From Canibacter zhuwentaonis (lineage in GTDB: Bacteria > Actinomycetota > Actinomycetes > Actinomycetales > Microbacteriaceae): DNA of 64,000 bases. The stretch's first letter is position 1. Each line of letters begins with the position of its first letter. Below, in pieces: positions 19,342 through 27,695 of this stretch. The notes under the pieces are model-generated. The model ran no database searches. It was given only the letters and a program-made list of their open reading frames with translations, and was not told where the DNA came from. The stretch is taken from assembly GCF_018531145.1 (NCBI RefSeq), contig NZ_JAHDSZ010000001.1, positions 413,040 to 477,039 on the forward strand. The letters are read 5' to 3'. The translations under genes were made by a program, and so were the position numbers.

Positions 19342-20151
19342 ATGATCAATTTTAACGGTGTCTCTAAAGTCTACCCAACCGGCTCTATCGCCGTTGAAAA
19401 CTTTTCGCTCAGAGTTAAACCGCACAAAACAGTTGCGCTCGTCGGCTCTTCGGGGTCTGGCAAAAGCACCCTGTTGCGCATGGTCAACAGGATGATCGAA
19501 CCCAGCAGCGGAGAAGTCTTGATTAACGGGCAAGACATCAGCACCGCAGATCCGGTACAGCTGCGTCGCAGTATAGGCTACGTGTTGCAAAACAGCGGGC
19601 TGTTACCCCATCGCACAGTGCTCAACAACGTTGCGGCGGTACCGCTGCTGTGCGGCAGCACAAAACAACAGGCTCGCAGCAAAGCTACTGAACTGCTCGA
19701 ACTCGTCGGAATCGACACAGAGCTGCTGGCTCGCTACCCAGCAGAGCTTTCCGGCGGGCAGCAGCAGCGGGTTGGGGTTGCCCGCGCGCTCGCCGCCGAT
19801 CCTGATATTCTGTTAATGGACGAGCCTTTTGGCGCGGTCGACCCGATTGTGCGGCGCGAACTGCAGGCAGAAACGCTGCGTCTCAAACAGGAGCTAAACA
19901 AAACCATCATGTTTGTAACGCACGATATTGAAGAGGCTTTTATTATTGGCGACGAAATAGTGCTGCTTGAAACCGGCGGTAAAATTGCGCAGCACGGCAC
20001 ACCACAAGACCTGATAACGAACCCCGCAAACGATTTTGTGCGCGACTTTATAGGTTTTTCCCGCCGCAACAAACAGCTAACGATCATCGACAGCAACGGC
20101 GTGAAACTCGTGCAAGACTCACACGGACTACCGCTCGGAGTGCTCAGTTAA
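19342..20151 (+). CDS. Osmoprotectant (glycine betaine/choline-type) ABC transporter, ATP-binding protein
   Basis: A 269-residue ATPase with Walker A GSSGSGKST near residue 37, Q-loop YVLQNSGLLPHRTV, signature LSGGQQQR and Walker B ILLMDEPFGAVDP. The subfamily wording (IGYVLQNSGLLPH) fits OpuCA/OpuBA-type importers. It is shorter than typical OpuCA: after FIGFSRRNKQL only about 27 residues remain, so the C-terminal CBS osmosensing pair is absent. I start it at ATG 19342, where family similarity begins; an open frame extends upstream through low-complexity DNA. TATCCT ends six bases before this ATG, suggesting a leaderless message. Its stop overlaps the next ATG (TAATG). Confidence 0.88.
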   Translation: MINFNGVSKVYPTGSIAVENFSLRVKPHKTVALVGSSGSGKSTLLRMVNRMIEPSSGEVLINGQDISTADPVQLRRSIGYVLQNSGLLPHRTVLNNVAAVPLLCGSTKQQARSKATELLELVGIDTELLARYPAELSGGQQQRVGVARALAADPDILLMDEPFGAVDPIVRRELQAETLRLKQELNKTIMFVTHDIEEAFIIGDEIVLLETGGKIAQHGTPQDLITNPANDFVRDFIGFSRRNKQLTIIDSNGVKLVQDSHGLPLGVLS

Positions 20152-20801
20152 TGGACTGGCTCGCTGCCAACTGGCCGCACGTGTTAGAACTGTCACGGGA
20201 GCACCTGATGCTGAGCGTTCCCGCGATCTTTGTGAGCACGCTAATTGCGATTCCAATCGGGCGCGCAGCCTATAAACACCCGCGCATAGGGGGCGTTTTA
20301 CTGCAAACATCCGCGCTGCTGTATTCAATTCCGGCGCTGCCGCTGCTGATTATCATCCCGATTCTGTTTGGCACACCCCTCCGCTCACGTGCGACGGTAA
20401 TAATCGCACTCAGTGTGTATGGCACTGCGCTGCTCGTACACACCACGGCCGGCGCGTTTAGATCCGTTGACAATTCCGTGCGGGATGCGGCAATCGCAAT
20501 CGGCAACTCGCAAAGAAACATTTTTTGGCGGATCGACCTACCGCTGGCACTGCCCGTGCTCTTTGCCGGGCTGCGCGTTTTGAGTGTTTCCACAATTGGG
20601 CTGGTCACAATCGGGGCGCTCATCGGAGTGCACAGCCTCGGCAGCCTGCTAACGGACGGTTTTCAAAGGGGCATTTACGCTGAAGTTATCACGGGTCTTG
20701 TTGCACCCGTTGTAATCGCACTGCTGCTCGATGCTGCGCTGGTGATTTTAGAGAGAATACTGACCCCCTGGCAACTAGTAGGCAAAGCGGTTAAACAATA
20801 A
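20151..20801 (+). CDS. Osmoprotectant ABC transporter permease 1
   Basis: A 216-residue permease with about five to six membrane helices. The coupling (EAA-like) loop is in DAAIAIGNSQRNIFWRIDLPLALPVLFAGLR, and the helix ALLYSIPALPLLIIIPILFG is typical of OpuCB/OpuCD proteins. It overlaps the ATPase gene at its start and the second permease at its end by one base each, so all are translated as a coupled set. Confidence 0.88.
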   Translation: MDWLAANWPHVLELSREHLMLSVPAIFVSTLIAIPIGRAAYKHPRIGGVLLQTSALLYSIPALPLLIIIPILFGTPLRSRATVIIALSVYGTALLVHTTAGAFRSVDNSVRDAAIAIGNSQRNIFWRIDLPLALPVLFAGLRVLSVSTIGLVTIGALIGVHSLGSLLTDGFQRGIYAEVITGLVAPVVIALLLDAALVILERILTPWQLVGKAVKQ

Positions 20802-21472
20802 TGAACCTGCTACAAGAGGCCATAGCATGGCTTATAAACCCGGCAAACTGGAGCGGTGCGGGCGGTGTTTTGGAGCGCATTCTGCAGCATCTGCTAATTA
20901 CTGCTGCAAGCGTGGCGCTCGCGAGCGCGGTTGCGCTTCCCGTGGGGATTATTATAGGGCACACTAAAAAAGCCGCAGGATTTGTGCCCGCGGTAACGGG
21001 TGCTATGCGTGCTGTGCCAACGCTCGGCATACTCACAGTTTTTGCGCTAATGCTCGGCATCGGGTTTCAAGCCCCGCTCTTGGCGCTAACAGTGCTCGCG
21101 ATACCGTCGGTGCTTGCCGGTGTGTATTCTGGCGTAAACGCGGTTGATCACACCGTCACAAACGCGGCTAAAGCCATTGGGATGAAACCCACACAAATTG
21201 TTTTTAAAGTTGAGATACCACTCGCTCTGCCGTTAATTATTGGTGGGGTACGCGCAGCAACGCTGCAGGTTGTGGCAACTGCAACACTCGCGGCATACAC
21301 AGCAGATATTGGGCTTGGCAGGTATCTGTTTGCAGGCTTAAAATCACGCGACTACACTGAAATGCTAGCGGCCGCGCTGCTTGTAACCGCGCTAGCACTA
21401 ATTATTGAGATTCCTTTTGGAGTGTGTGAGCGCTTTGCTAAAAAACTATCACGAAACACCTCCAACGGCTAA
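20801..21472 (+). CDS. Osmoprotectant ABC transporter permease 2
   Basis: A 223-residue second permease subunit of the same importer. It shows AMRAVPTLGILTVFALMLGIG and the coupling loop NAAKAIGMKPTQIVFKVEIPLALPLIIGG, as in OpuCD-type proteins. With the first permease it should form the membrane channel. It starts at the TAATG junction with permease 1 and ends 10 bases before the binding-protein gene. Confidence 0.88.
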   Translation: MNLLQEAIAWLINPANWSGAGGVLERILQHLLITAASVALASAVALPVGIIIGHTKKAAGFVPAVTGAMRAVPTLGILTVFALMLGIGFQAPLLALTVLAIPSVLAGVYSGVNAVDHTVTNAAKAIGMKPTQIVFKVEIPLALPLIIGGVRAATLQVVATATLAAYTADIGLGRYLFAGLKSRDYTEMLAAALLVTALALIIEIPFGVCERFAKKLSRNTSNG

Positions 21473-21482
21473 AAGGAACGGC

Positions 21483-22397
21483 ATGAATAACCGCAGAAAT
21501 CGACATCTGATCAGCGTAATTACTGTTTTGGCAGTGTGCTTTGCCCTGCTTACCGGGTGTAGCAATGCCGATCCGCTGCGTGCAGGATACCGCATAAACA
21601 GTGACACAATTGTGATCGGCTCACAAGACTACTACTCGAACGAAATCATCGCAGAAATTTGGGCACAGGCGCTCGAACAAAAAGGTTATAAAGTGGATCG
21701 CCAGTTCAGAATCGGGCAGCGCGAGGTGTATTTGCCCGAAATTGAGGCGGGCAATATTGATTTGCTGCCAGAGTACACCGGGCCGCTACTCCAGTACTGG
21801 CAGCGCGACACCGCAGCACGCCGCAGCGATGACGTTTACGCGCAGTTGCAACGTGCAACTCCAGGCAAGCTGCGGGTGCTAGAGCAGAGCCCGGCAACCG
21901 ATCAAGATTCGTACGTTGTTACCCGCGAGTTTGCCGACAAGTGGGCGCTCACAACGCTTAAAGACCTGCAGCGCGTAACAGCACCGCTCACAATTGGCGC
22001 GAACTCCGAGGCGCAAAAGCGCAATAACGGACCGCGCGGGCTGCAGCGAGTTTACGGCGTGCAAACCGGCTTCACCCCGATTGAAGACAGCGGCGGACCG
22101 CTCACGGTGCGGGCGCTCAAAACCGATATGATCCAGCTCGCTATTATTTACACGGCAGATCCCGCTATCAAAGCTAATAATCTTGTAGCGCTGGAAGACA
22201 CCGAGGGGTTGTTTCTAGCGTCGCACCTGGTGCCGCTGGCGAGCAACAACGTTAGCACCGAAGCGGCCACGATTATCAACAGCATATCTGCTAAGCTCAC
22301 AACAGAAACCCTGATCGCGCTTAACGAGCGCAGCGTCACAGAACAGCTCACCGCAGCTATTATCGCAAAAGAATGGCTCGCGCAGGCACAGTTGTAG
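21483..22397 (+). CDS. Osmoprotectant ABC transporter substrate-binding lipoprotein
   Basis: A 304-residue lipoprotein with lipobox LTGC ending at Cys26. Its body matches the OpuAC/ProX-like fold: IVIGSQDYYSNEIIAEIWAQ, then EIEAGNIDLLPEYTGPLLQYW, where PEYTG is a hallmark, and later IYTADPAIKANNLVALED. The ATG at 21483 follows AAAGGAA; an in-frame upstream extension overlaps permease 2 and is not supported. Substrates are probably betaine, choline or similar. An ergothioneine-type ligand cannot be excluded from sequence alone. Confidence 0.88.
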   Translation: MNNRRNRHLISVITVLAVCFALLTGCSNADPLRAGYRINSDTIVIGSQDYYSNEIIAEIWAQALEQKGYKVDRQFRIGQREVYLPEIEAGNIDLLPEYTGPLLQYWQRDTAARRSDDVYAQLQRATPGKLRVLEQSPATDQDSYVVTREFADKWALTTLKDLQRVTAPLTIGANSEAQKRNNGPRGLQRVYGVQTGFTPIEDSGGPLTVRALKTDMIQLAIIYTADPAIKANNLVALEDTEGLFLASHLVPLASNNVSTEAATIINSISAKLTTETLIALNERSVTEQLTAAIIAKEWLAQAQL

Positions 22398-22424
22398 TGT
22401 TTGGCGCAGGTGATTTACTCGAAA

Positions 22425-22610
22425 GCGGATTAACACCCACAGGCACAGGAGGGGTCGGGTGCAAATCCCTCAGGCGCAGGGTCAGCGGGCATGGCACCCA
22501 CAAACGCAAAACCGTAGGCACAACACGCACAGCACCCGCAAACGCTGCGGACATACAACGCCCGCAGCAGACGCAGCACAAGCAGGCATAGCACCCGCAC
22601 AGATCACCGC
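22425..22610. other. C/A-rich, G-poor low-complexity spacer
   Basis: After the osmoprotectant operon the plus strand again becomes C/A-rich, with recurring CACCCGCA/CACCCACA-like units. I tested it for a tRNA and found no cloverleaf. No gene is supported in 22398-22639. Confidence 0.45.
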
Positions 22611-22639
22611 CGAGCGGCATCGAGTAAACTTATCTGTGT

Positions 22640-24463
22640 ATGGCACAACATCATTTACTCGGAGCAGAAAAGATCTCACTAACCTTCCCCACTAAAGATG
22701 TGTTCACAGATCTCACGCTCGGTATCGCAGAAGGAGACCGCACGGGCATTGTCGGGCGTAACGGTGACGGCAAAAGCTCGCTGCTGAAAATATTAACCTC
22801 ACAGATTCAGCCAACCGCGGGACAGGTAACCAGGCGCGGCGGAGTTAGCATCGGCATGCTCTCACAGCAGGACACGATCAACTACGAGCAAAGTGTTGCG
22901 CAAAATATTGTTGGAGATGTACCAGAGCACGAGTGGGCTACCAATCCGCAAATCCGCGATGTAATTAACGGGCTTGTAGCCGACCTTGACTGGCTCGGAT
23001 CCGTGAGCAAACTGTCGGGCGGGCAAAAGCGACGGGTTGCGCTCGCCGCAATTCTGGTGCAAGACTGGGATATTTTGGCGCTTGACGAGCCCACCAACCA
23101 CCTGGACATCGAGGGAATTGCTTGGCTTGCCGCGCACCTTAAAACCCGCTGGTCTAAAAATCAGGGGGCGCTGCTCGTGATAACGCACGACAGGTGGTTT
23201 CTCGACGAAGTTTGCAACCTCACATGGGAGATGCACAACGGCACTGTTGAACAGTTCGAGGGTGGTTATGCCGCATACGTTTTACAGCGGATCGAGCGCG
23301 ACAGAATCCTGCAGAGCGCCGCGCAGAAGCGCAACAATCTGCTCCGCAAAGAGCTTGCCTGGCTGCGTCGCGGCGCGCCCGCCCGCACCTCAAAGCCAAA
23401 GTTCAGAATTGACGCCGCTAACGAGCTGATAGCGGATGTGCCACCGCTCAGGGACTCTATTAATTTGCAGCGGCTGTCTGTCTCGCGACTGGGCAGAGAG
23501 GTTGTTAAACTATGCGATGTTACAGTGCGCTTCAGCGATGCTACCGGATGTGAAAAAACCGTTTTAGACGGGGTTGATTGGGATCTTTCTCCCGGCGAAA
23601 GAACCGGCATTCTGGGCGCTAACGGAGCCGGAAAATCAACCCTAATATCCGTTATCGCAGGCACTCTGGAGCCAACATCAGGCAGAGTTAAACGCGGTAA
23701 AACGGTGAAGCTTGCCGTGCTTGATCAGAGCTTTAGCCAGCTACAAGAGATCGGCGCGGATAGGGTGCGCGAGGTTTTGGCGCGCACAAAAACCTCTTTT
23801 AACGTTGGAGGCAAAGAGCTCACACCGGCGCAGCTGCTTGAACGGCTGGGCTTTAGCACCGAACAGCTGTCAACCCCGGTTGCGGATCTTTCAGGCGGCC
23901 AAAAACGCCGCTTGCAACTGCTGCTAATTCTGCTCTCCGAACCGAACGTGTTAATTCTGGATGAGCCCACCAACGACGTTGACTCAGAGATGCTTACCGC
24001 GATGGAAGACCTGCTCGACTCTTGGCCAGGCACACTGCTTGTTATTTCGCACGATCGCTATCTTCTAGAGCGCGTCACCGACAATCAGTACACGCTGTTA
24101 CAGGGCAAACTGCGGCATTTACCGCGCGGTGTTGCAGAGTATTTGGAGCTGCGTCGCATAGCTAGCGCCGCTAAACAGCAGCAGCCGACGCGATCCGCTA
24201 ACACATCTAAGACGGCTACCGAGTTGAAAAGTAGCGAGCTGAAAGGCAATGAGCGGCGCTCTCTCGAGAAAGAGCTCGCCGCAGTTACGCGCAAAATAGA
24301 CAAAATAGCGGCTCAGATTAGCGCCGCAGAGGCAGAGCTTGCGCAACTTGACCAGACCGACTACGAACTGCTCAATACTCATAGCACGCAAATTGCTGCG
24401 CTGCGCGCCAAACTGGAACAGCTCGAGGATCGATGGCTAGAGCTGGGCGAACTGCTGCAGTAA
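22640..24463 (+). CDS. uup: ABC-F family ATPase, Uup-like
   Basis: A 607-residue soluble protein with two ABC domains and no membrane helices, hence ABC-F. Domain 1 has Walker A GRNGDGKSS (residues 39-47), signature LSGGQKRR and Walker B ILALDEPTNHLDIEG. Domain 2 has GANGAGKST, LSGGQKRRLQ and ILDEPTNDVD. Between them lies a linker with basic helices (RNNLLRKELAWLRRGAPARTSKPK). A C-terminal coiled coil of about 80 residues (EKELAAVTRKIDKIAAQI...) is characteristic of Uup, which acts on ribosomes and branched DNA. EttA or an antibiotic-protection ABC-F is less likely because of that coil. Confidence 0.88.
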   Translation: MAQHHLLGAEKISLTFPTKDVFTDLTLGIAEGDRTGIVGRNGDGKSSLLKILTSQIQPTAGQVTRRGGVSIGMLSQQDTINYEQSVAQNIVGDVPEHEWATNPQIRDVINGLVADLDWLGSVSKLSGGQKRRVALAAILVQDWDILALDEPTNHLDIEGIAWLAAHLKTRWSKNQGALLVITHDRWFLDEVCNLTWEMHNGTVEQFEGGYAAYVLQRIERDRILQSAAQKRNNLLRKELAWLRRGAPARTSKPKFRIDAANELIADVPPLRDSINLQRLSVSRLGREVVKLCDVTVRFSDATGCEKTVLDGVDWDLSPGERTGILGANGAGKSTLISVIAGTLEPTSGRVKRGKTVKLAVLDQSFSQLQEIGADRVREVLARTKTSFNVGGKELTPAQLLERLGFSTEQLSTPVADLSGGQKRRLQLLLILLSEPNVLILDEPTNDVDSEMLTAMEDLLDSWPGTLLVISHDRYLLERVTDNQYTLLQGKLRHLPRGVAEYLELRRIASAAKQQQPTRSANTSKTATELKSSELKGNERRSLEKELAAVTRKIDKIAAQISAAEAELAQLDQTDYELLNTHSTQIAALRAKLEQLEDRWLELGELLQ

Positions 24464-24689
24464 AATGTTTGGGAACTACATCCCAGTTTACACCAGGCAA
24501 AATATGTGGTGTTAATGCGAATATCAAAAAAGTCATTGACTTTATAGCTTCGTTCCGATGGATGCAAAACAGCGGAGGAAAAAACTGGCGGACTTGAATA
24601 GCTAAATACTTTCTCACAGATAGAATCTGGATGTTTCTAGGAAGAGAATAATCGCGATATCTTGATATAGTAGATTGTCAAGCACTAAG

Positions 24690-24720
24690 CAGGCGTTTTT
24701 GCAAAGAAGCCTGTTTTGTT
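24690..24720 (+). terminator. Stem-loop with T-run upstream of the restriction-methylation gene
   Basis: CAGGC pairs with GCCTG around a 14-base loop, followed by TTTTGTT. It lies 44 bases before the start of the acquired gene and may be a terminator carried with the insert or an attenuator for it. The remaining 24464-24689 is AT-richer than the core and holds no gene I can support; a TGGGA/TCCCA hairpin lies at 24470-24485. Confidence 0.45.
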
Positions 24721-24763
24721 AAATTTCGGAAAGTAGATTTGAAAAGTATTGAGGAGGTACACT

Positions 24764-26872
24764 ATGTTTAGCCACTTTTCAAATGAAGTTGATGGACAAC
24801 TAAAGTTTTATCAAGATTATCTACCTCTCGTTGATAAAACTTTGACAACTGATGACATTCTTGCTGAATATACAGATGGTTATTTAAACGGAAACTTACT
24901 GGAATTTAAAGTTGTCATCAATGATATTAACTCTGTTTTATTCCAAGCTATTAAATACCTCTCAGCTCGTCGTATTAAAGGAAGAGAAATTCCCAAAAAT
25001 ATCTTACTAGTATCGCTAACAAATCAAAAAGTTTATATCTTTTCTAGCGAAGATTACCTATCAGATATTGAAAAGGTATATTTTGGTGGTGCAAGTCTTA
25101 AAAATTCTGGGTTCTCTGCAGGCAATCCGATTGAAACACTAGAATATGGAAAAAGCCAATTTGATGAAAGTCGCTTGATTTCCCTGTTGCGTTCCAAACT
25201 ATATACCAAAATCAATATTGACGAAAACTGTATTGTCGGGTGGGCAGAACGCTTTTATCGTGAAAACAAAGGAGCTAAAAAATCCGATTTTATTGGCGAC
25301 TACACTGGTAAGGTAAAAATTATTGGTGAAATTCGTAAACCTGAAAAACTCAAAGATTTTATCAATCCTTATGTTGGAGAAACCAATGCACAATTCCAAT
25401 ATTTGATGGATAAACTTAACGATACGTTACAAAAGAAAAACTTAGGAGCTTTCTATACTCCTGAATCCTATGTTAATAAGTCGTTAGAATTAGTCCGTCA
25501 AGCCATTCAACGTGTTCCCACAGGAAATGATTATATCATTTTAGATAGATGTGCTGGAACTGGGAATCTCGAAAAATTAATGAATGACGAGGAGTTGAGC
25601 CACTGTGTTCTTTCAACAGTTGAATATTATGAATACAAGGTTTTGCTTGAATTACTGGGAGATAAAGTTCGCCATATTATCCCACCAACTGAAAAAGAAG
25701 ATACTTTTAATATGGGATTGGTTCGTGGAGCAAACGCTCTTAGCTATGAATATGTCAACAATGAGATTATTCAACGTTATCTAAATGACCCCAACGTAAC
25801 AATTATTCTGTATGAAAACCCTCCTTACGCAGAAACAACCTCGATAGAACACCAGAAAATAAGGGCTGGGAAATCCGCGTCTACGTGGAAAAAGAGTTTT
25901 TTAGTAAACGAAATGAAGAAAGAGGTAAAAGGAACTGCGACGAATGACCTTGGAAATGTCTTTATTTGGTCAGCCTTTAAATATTACCTTAGACAGCCGA
26001 CAGATAGTTATATTGTTTATAGCCCTGTTAAATACTGGAAAGCTCAGCATTTAGTCAATCAAAAATTTTTAGACGGTTTTGCTTTTAATCGAAAACACTT
26101 CCACACCAATACTGATGCGATGATTATGTGCGCTCTCTGGAGCAAGGAAGAACTCTCTCAAGATATTCTTGATTTAGAAGCATATAATATTGATAAAGAA
26201 GGGAAATTGCTTCCTGAAAATAAGGTTCTTGTCAAAAGAATATTTAGCACTTATAGCCAATACTACTTTGACAAGCGACAGTTTTCTGACGATAAAAACA
26301 ATGGACTGCAGCTAGGACTAAATGGTAAAGAATATGAGGGAAAAACCAAAAGAATTACCTCTTTGTTTAATTCAAACATTTTAGGTTATATGGCTGTATA
26401 CAGTTCTGGATTTGATAACCCAGATTTACATTCTACCCTAATTAGAGCAGGTAGATACGATGGTCATGGATTCTTCCTGCGCTCTGATAACTTTTTAGAA
26501 AAACTGCCGATGTTTGCGGCTAGTCGCTATATTACATATAATCGGCACTGGACACAGCGTGCCAACATTATGAAATCTGCGGATGGTTCTGAGCGGTTTA
26601 ATAAGGCTGTATCTAACAATAAAATAGAGCAAGAACTGTTAAAAATTCTGCTATTCACAACGCTTGAAACACAAAATCACATGAGAAGCTTGTATGGTTC
26701 TGACGGACGATTCTATCGTAATGAGTTGTCACTGGATAACTCTAACGGAGACACGCTAGCCACAGTCAAATTGGCAAAGTTGAAACAAAATCCTAAAGAA
26801 ACTGCACTGTTTGAGCAGTGGCAAAAAGTCTTATCAGAAGCTAAAAAACAGGGAACTACGACTCTGAATTGA
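24764..26872 (+). CDS. Type IIG-like restriction endonuclease/N6-adenine DNA methyltransferase
   Basis: A 702-residue protein that appears to join cleavage and methylation. Near the N-terminus, Asp38, Glu47-Phe-Lys49 and Gln61 fit a PD-(D/E)xK nuclease core. The methylase follows in gamma-class order: motif X FYTP at 230-233, motif I DRCAGTGN at 261-268, motif IV NPPY at 352-355. The last 300 residues would hold target recognition. I start at ATG 24764 because GAGGAGG lies just upstream; a TTG 15 bases earlier would include that ribosome-binding site in the coding region. The gene is about 37% GC by eye with AT-ending codons, unlike the flanks, pointing to transfer from a Firmicute such as Streptococcus. 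Confidence 0.82.
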   Translation: MFSHFSNEVDGQLKFYQDYLPLVDKTLTTDDILAEYTDGYLNGNLLEFKVVINDINSVLFQAIKYLSARRIKGREIPKNILLVSLTNQKVYIFSSEDYLSDIEKVYFGGASLKNSGFSAGNPIETLEYGKSQFDESRLISLLRSKLYTKINIDENCIVGWAERFYRENKGAKKSDFIGDYTGKVKIIGEIRKPEKLKDFINPYVGETNAQFQYLMDKLNDTLQKKNLGAFYTPESYVNKSLELVRQAIQRVPTGNDYIILDRCAGTGNLEKLMNDEELSHCVLSTVEYYEYKVLLELLGDKVRHIIPPTEKEDTFNMGLVRGANALSYEYVNNEIIQRYLNDPNVTIILYENPPYAETTSIEHQKIRAGKSASTWKKSFLVNEMKKEVKGTATNDLGNVFIWSAFKYYLRQPTDSYIVYSPVKYWKAQHLVNQKFLDGFAFNRKHFHTNTDAMIMCALWSKEELSQDILDLEAYNIDKEGKLLPENKVLVKRIFSTYSQYYFDKRQFSDDKNNGLQLGLNGKEYEGKTKRITSLFNSNILGYMAVYSSGFDNPDLHSTLIRAGRYDGHGFFLRSDNFLEKLPMFAASRYITYNRHWTQRANIMKSADGSERFNKAVSNNKIEQELLKILLFTTLETQNHMRSLYGSDGRFYRNELSLDNSNGDTLATVKLAKLKQNPKETALFEQWQKVLSEAKKQGTTTLN

Positions 26873-27051
26873 CATATTCTGTTTATCAAATCATTGATGA
26901 ACTTAATACATTTGAAAAAGACGATAATGATAAGACTGTCTATCTTTATCCTGAATTAAACGGACACTTGAACACCTTAAAAACAATGGTAAAAGAGTAT
27001 TACAATTCTGAAATTGTGCCTTTCCTGTTTGAATATGAGTTTCTGAAATAA
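26869..27051 (+). CDS. Small acidic follower protein of the restriction-methylation gene
   Basis: A 60-residue frame starting TTG at 26869, overlapping the methylase stop (TTGA). It begins MTYSVYQIIDELNTF and ends VPFLFEYEFLK, is acidic and probably helical. Base composition matches the methylase, so it arrived with it. It could be a genuine coupled small protein or the tail of the upstream protein separated by a frameshift. I recognise no family. Confidence 0.5.
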   Translation: MTYSVYQIIDELNTFEKDDNDKTVYLYPELNGHLNTLKTMVKEYYNSEIVPFLFEYEFLK

Positions 27052-27185
27052 GAACCCAAAAGATGATTTCTGGTTGCAAGTCGCCTTTTTGATATGATTA
27101 GAAACCCTATATCTATGATCAGTTTAAACTGATACCCAAATGTTTTTAGACAAAATCACGCCCACTGTAAAGGATGTGCCCCAAA

Positions 27186-27590
27186 ATGGCAAACACTAAA
27201 ACTCTTTCCAGCACTCCCAGCGCAATTGCTTTTGCGGTCGCGCTAGATGTTTTGATGATCGCCCTGTTTGCGATTGTTGGCCGGCAGAATCACGCAATCG
27301 GGCTAAACTTCGTGAGCGTTTTGCAGACGATGTGGCCTTTTGTGATCGGGCTGCTGGTAGGATGGCTGGTTTTTCGCGTCTGGCGCAACCCGTTTTCTCC
27401 CCTGTACGGGCTGGGTTTGGCAGCTCTTACCATTGTTTTTGGGCAGCTAATCAGGATTCTTAGCCGTACAGGCGCTTTTTCAATACCCTTTATTTTAGTC
27501 AGCGTCTTTGCACTGTTACTGCTGCTTGTTGGGTGGCGGCTCATTGGCACGGGTGTGAGCGCGATTGTGAGCAAATCGCGTAAACGCTAG
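27186..27590 (+). CDS. DUF3054 family membrane protein
   Basis: A 134-residue protein with four membrane helices. It shows the DUF3054 layout: a first helix with DVLMIALFAIVGRQNHAIG, then TMWPFVIGLLVGWLV, and a last helix VLLLLVGWRLIGTG (approximate). Function is unknown. The ATG at 27186 has AAGGA 11 bases upstream; a GTG four codons earlier lies too close to that site. The core-like base composition resumes here after the acquired restriction gene. Confidence 0.8.
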   Translation: MANTKTLSSTPSAIAFAVALDVLMIALFAIVGRQNHAIGLNFVSVLQTMWPFVIGLLVGWLVFRVWRNPFSPLYGLGLAALTIVFGQLIRILSRTGAFSIPFILVSVFALLLLLVGWRLIGTGVSAIVSKSRKR

Positions 27591-27644
27591 CGCCGCAAAC
27601 TAAGCGAATAAACGCCGGTGGTTAAAAGCCGCGGGCGCTAAAAA

Positions 27645-27678
27645 TATGGGTTCTGTGTTTCCTAACACAGAACCCATA
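27645..27678 (-). terminator. Strong terminator of acnA
   Basis: TATGGGTTCTGTGT pairs perfectly with ACACAGAACCCATA (14 base pairs, six-base loop). On the minus strand the stem is followed by TTTTTA, 17 bases beyond the acnA stop. Being palindromic, it may also stop transcripts from the convergent DUF3054 gene. Confidence 0.9.
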
Positions 27679-27695
27679 AAAATTATGCGCTTTAA

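Noticed and set aside
22412..22480. tRNA-like stretch with GGTGCAAATCCC after the osmoprotectant operon
   Set aside because: No acceptor, D- or anticodon stems could be formed.
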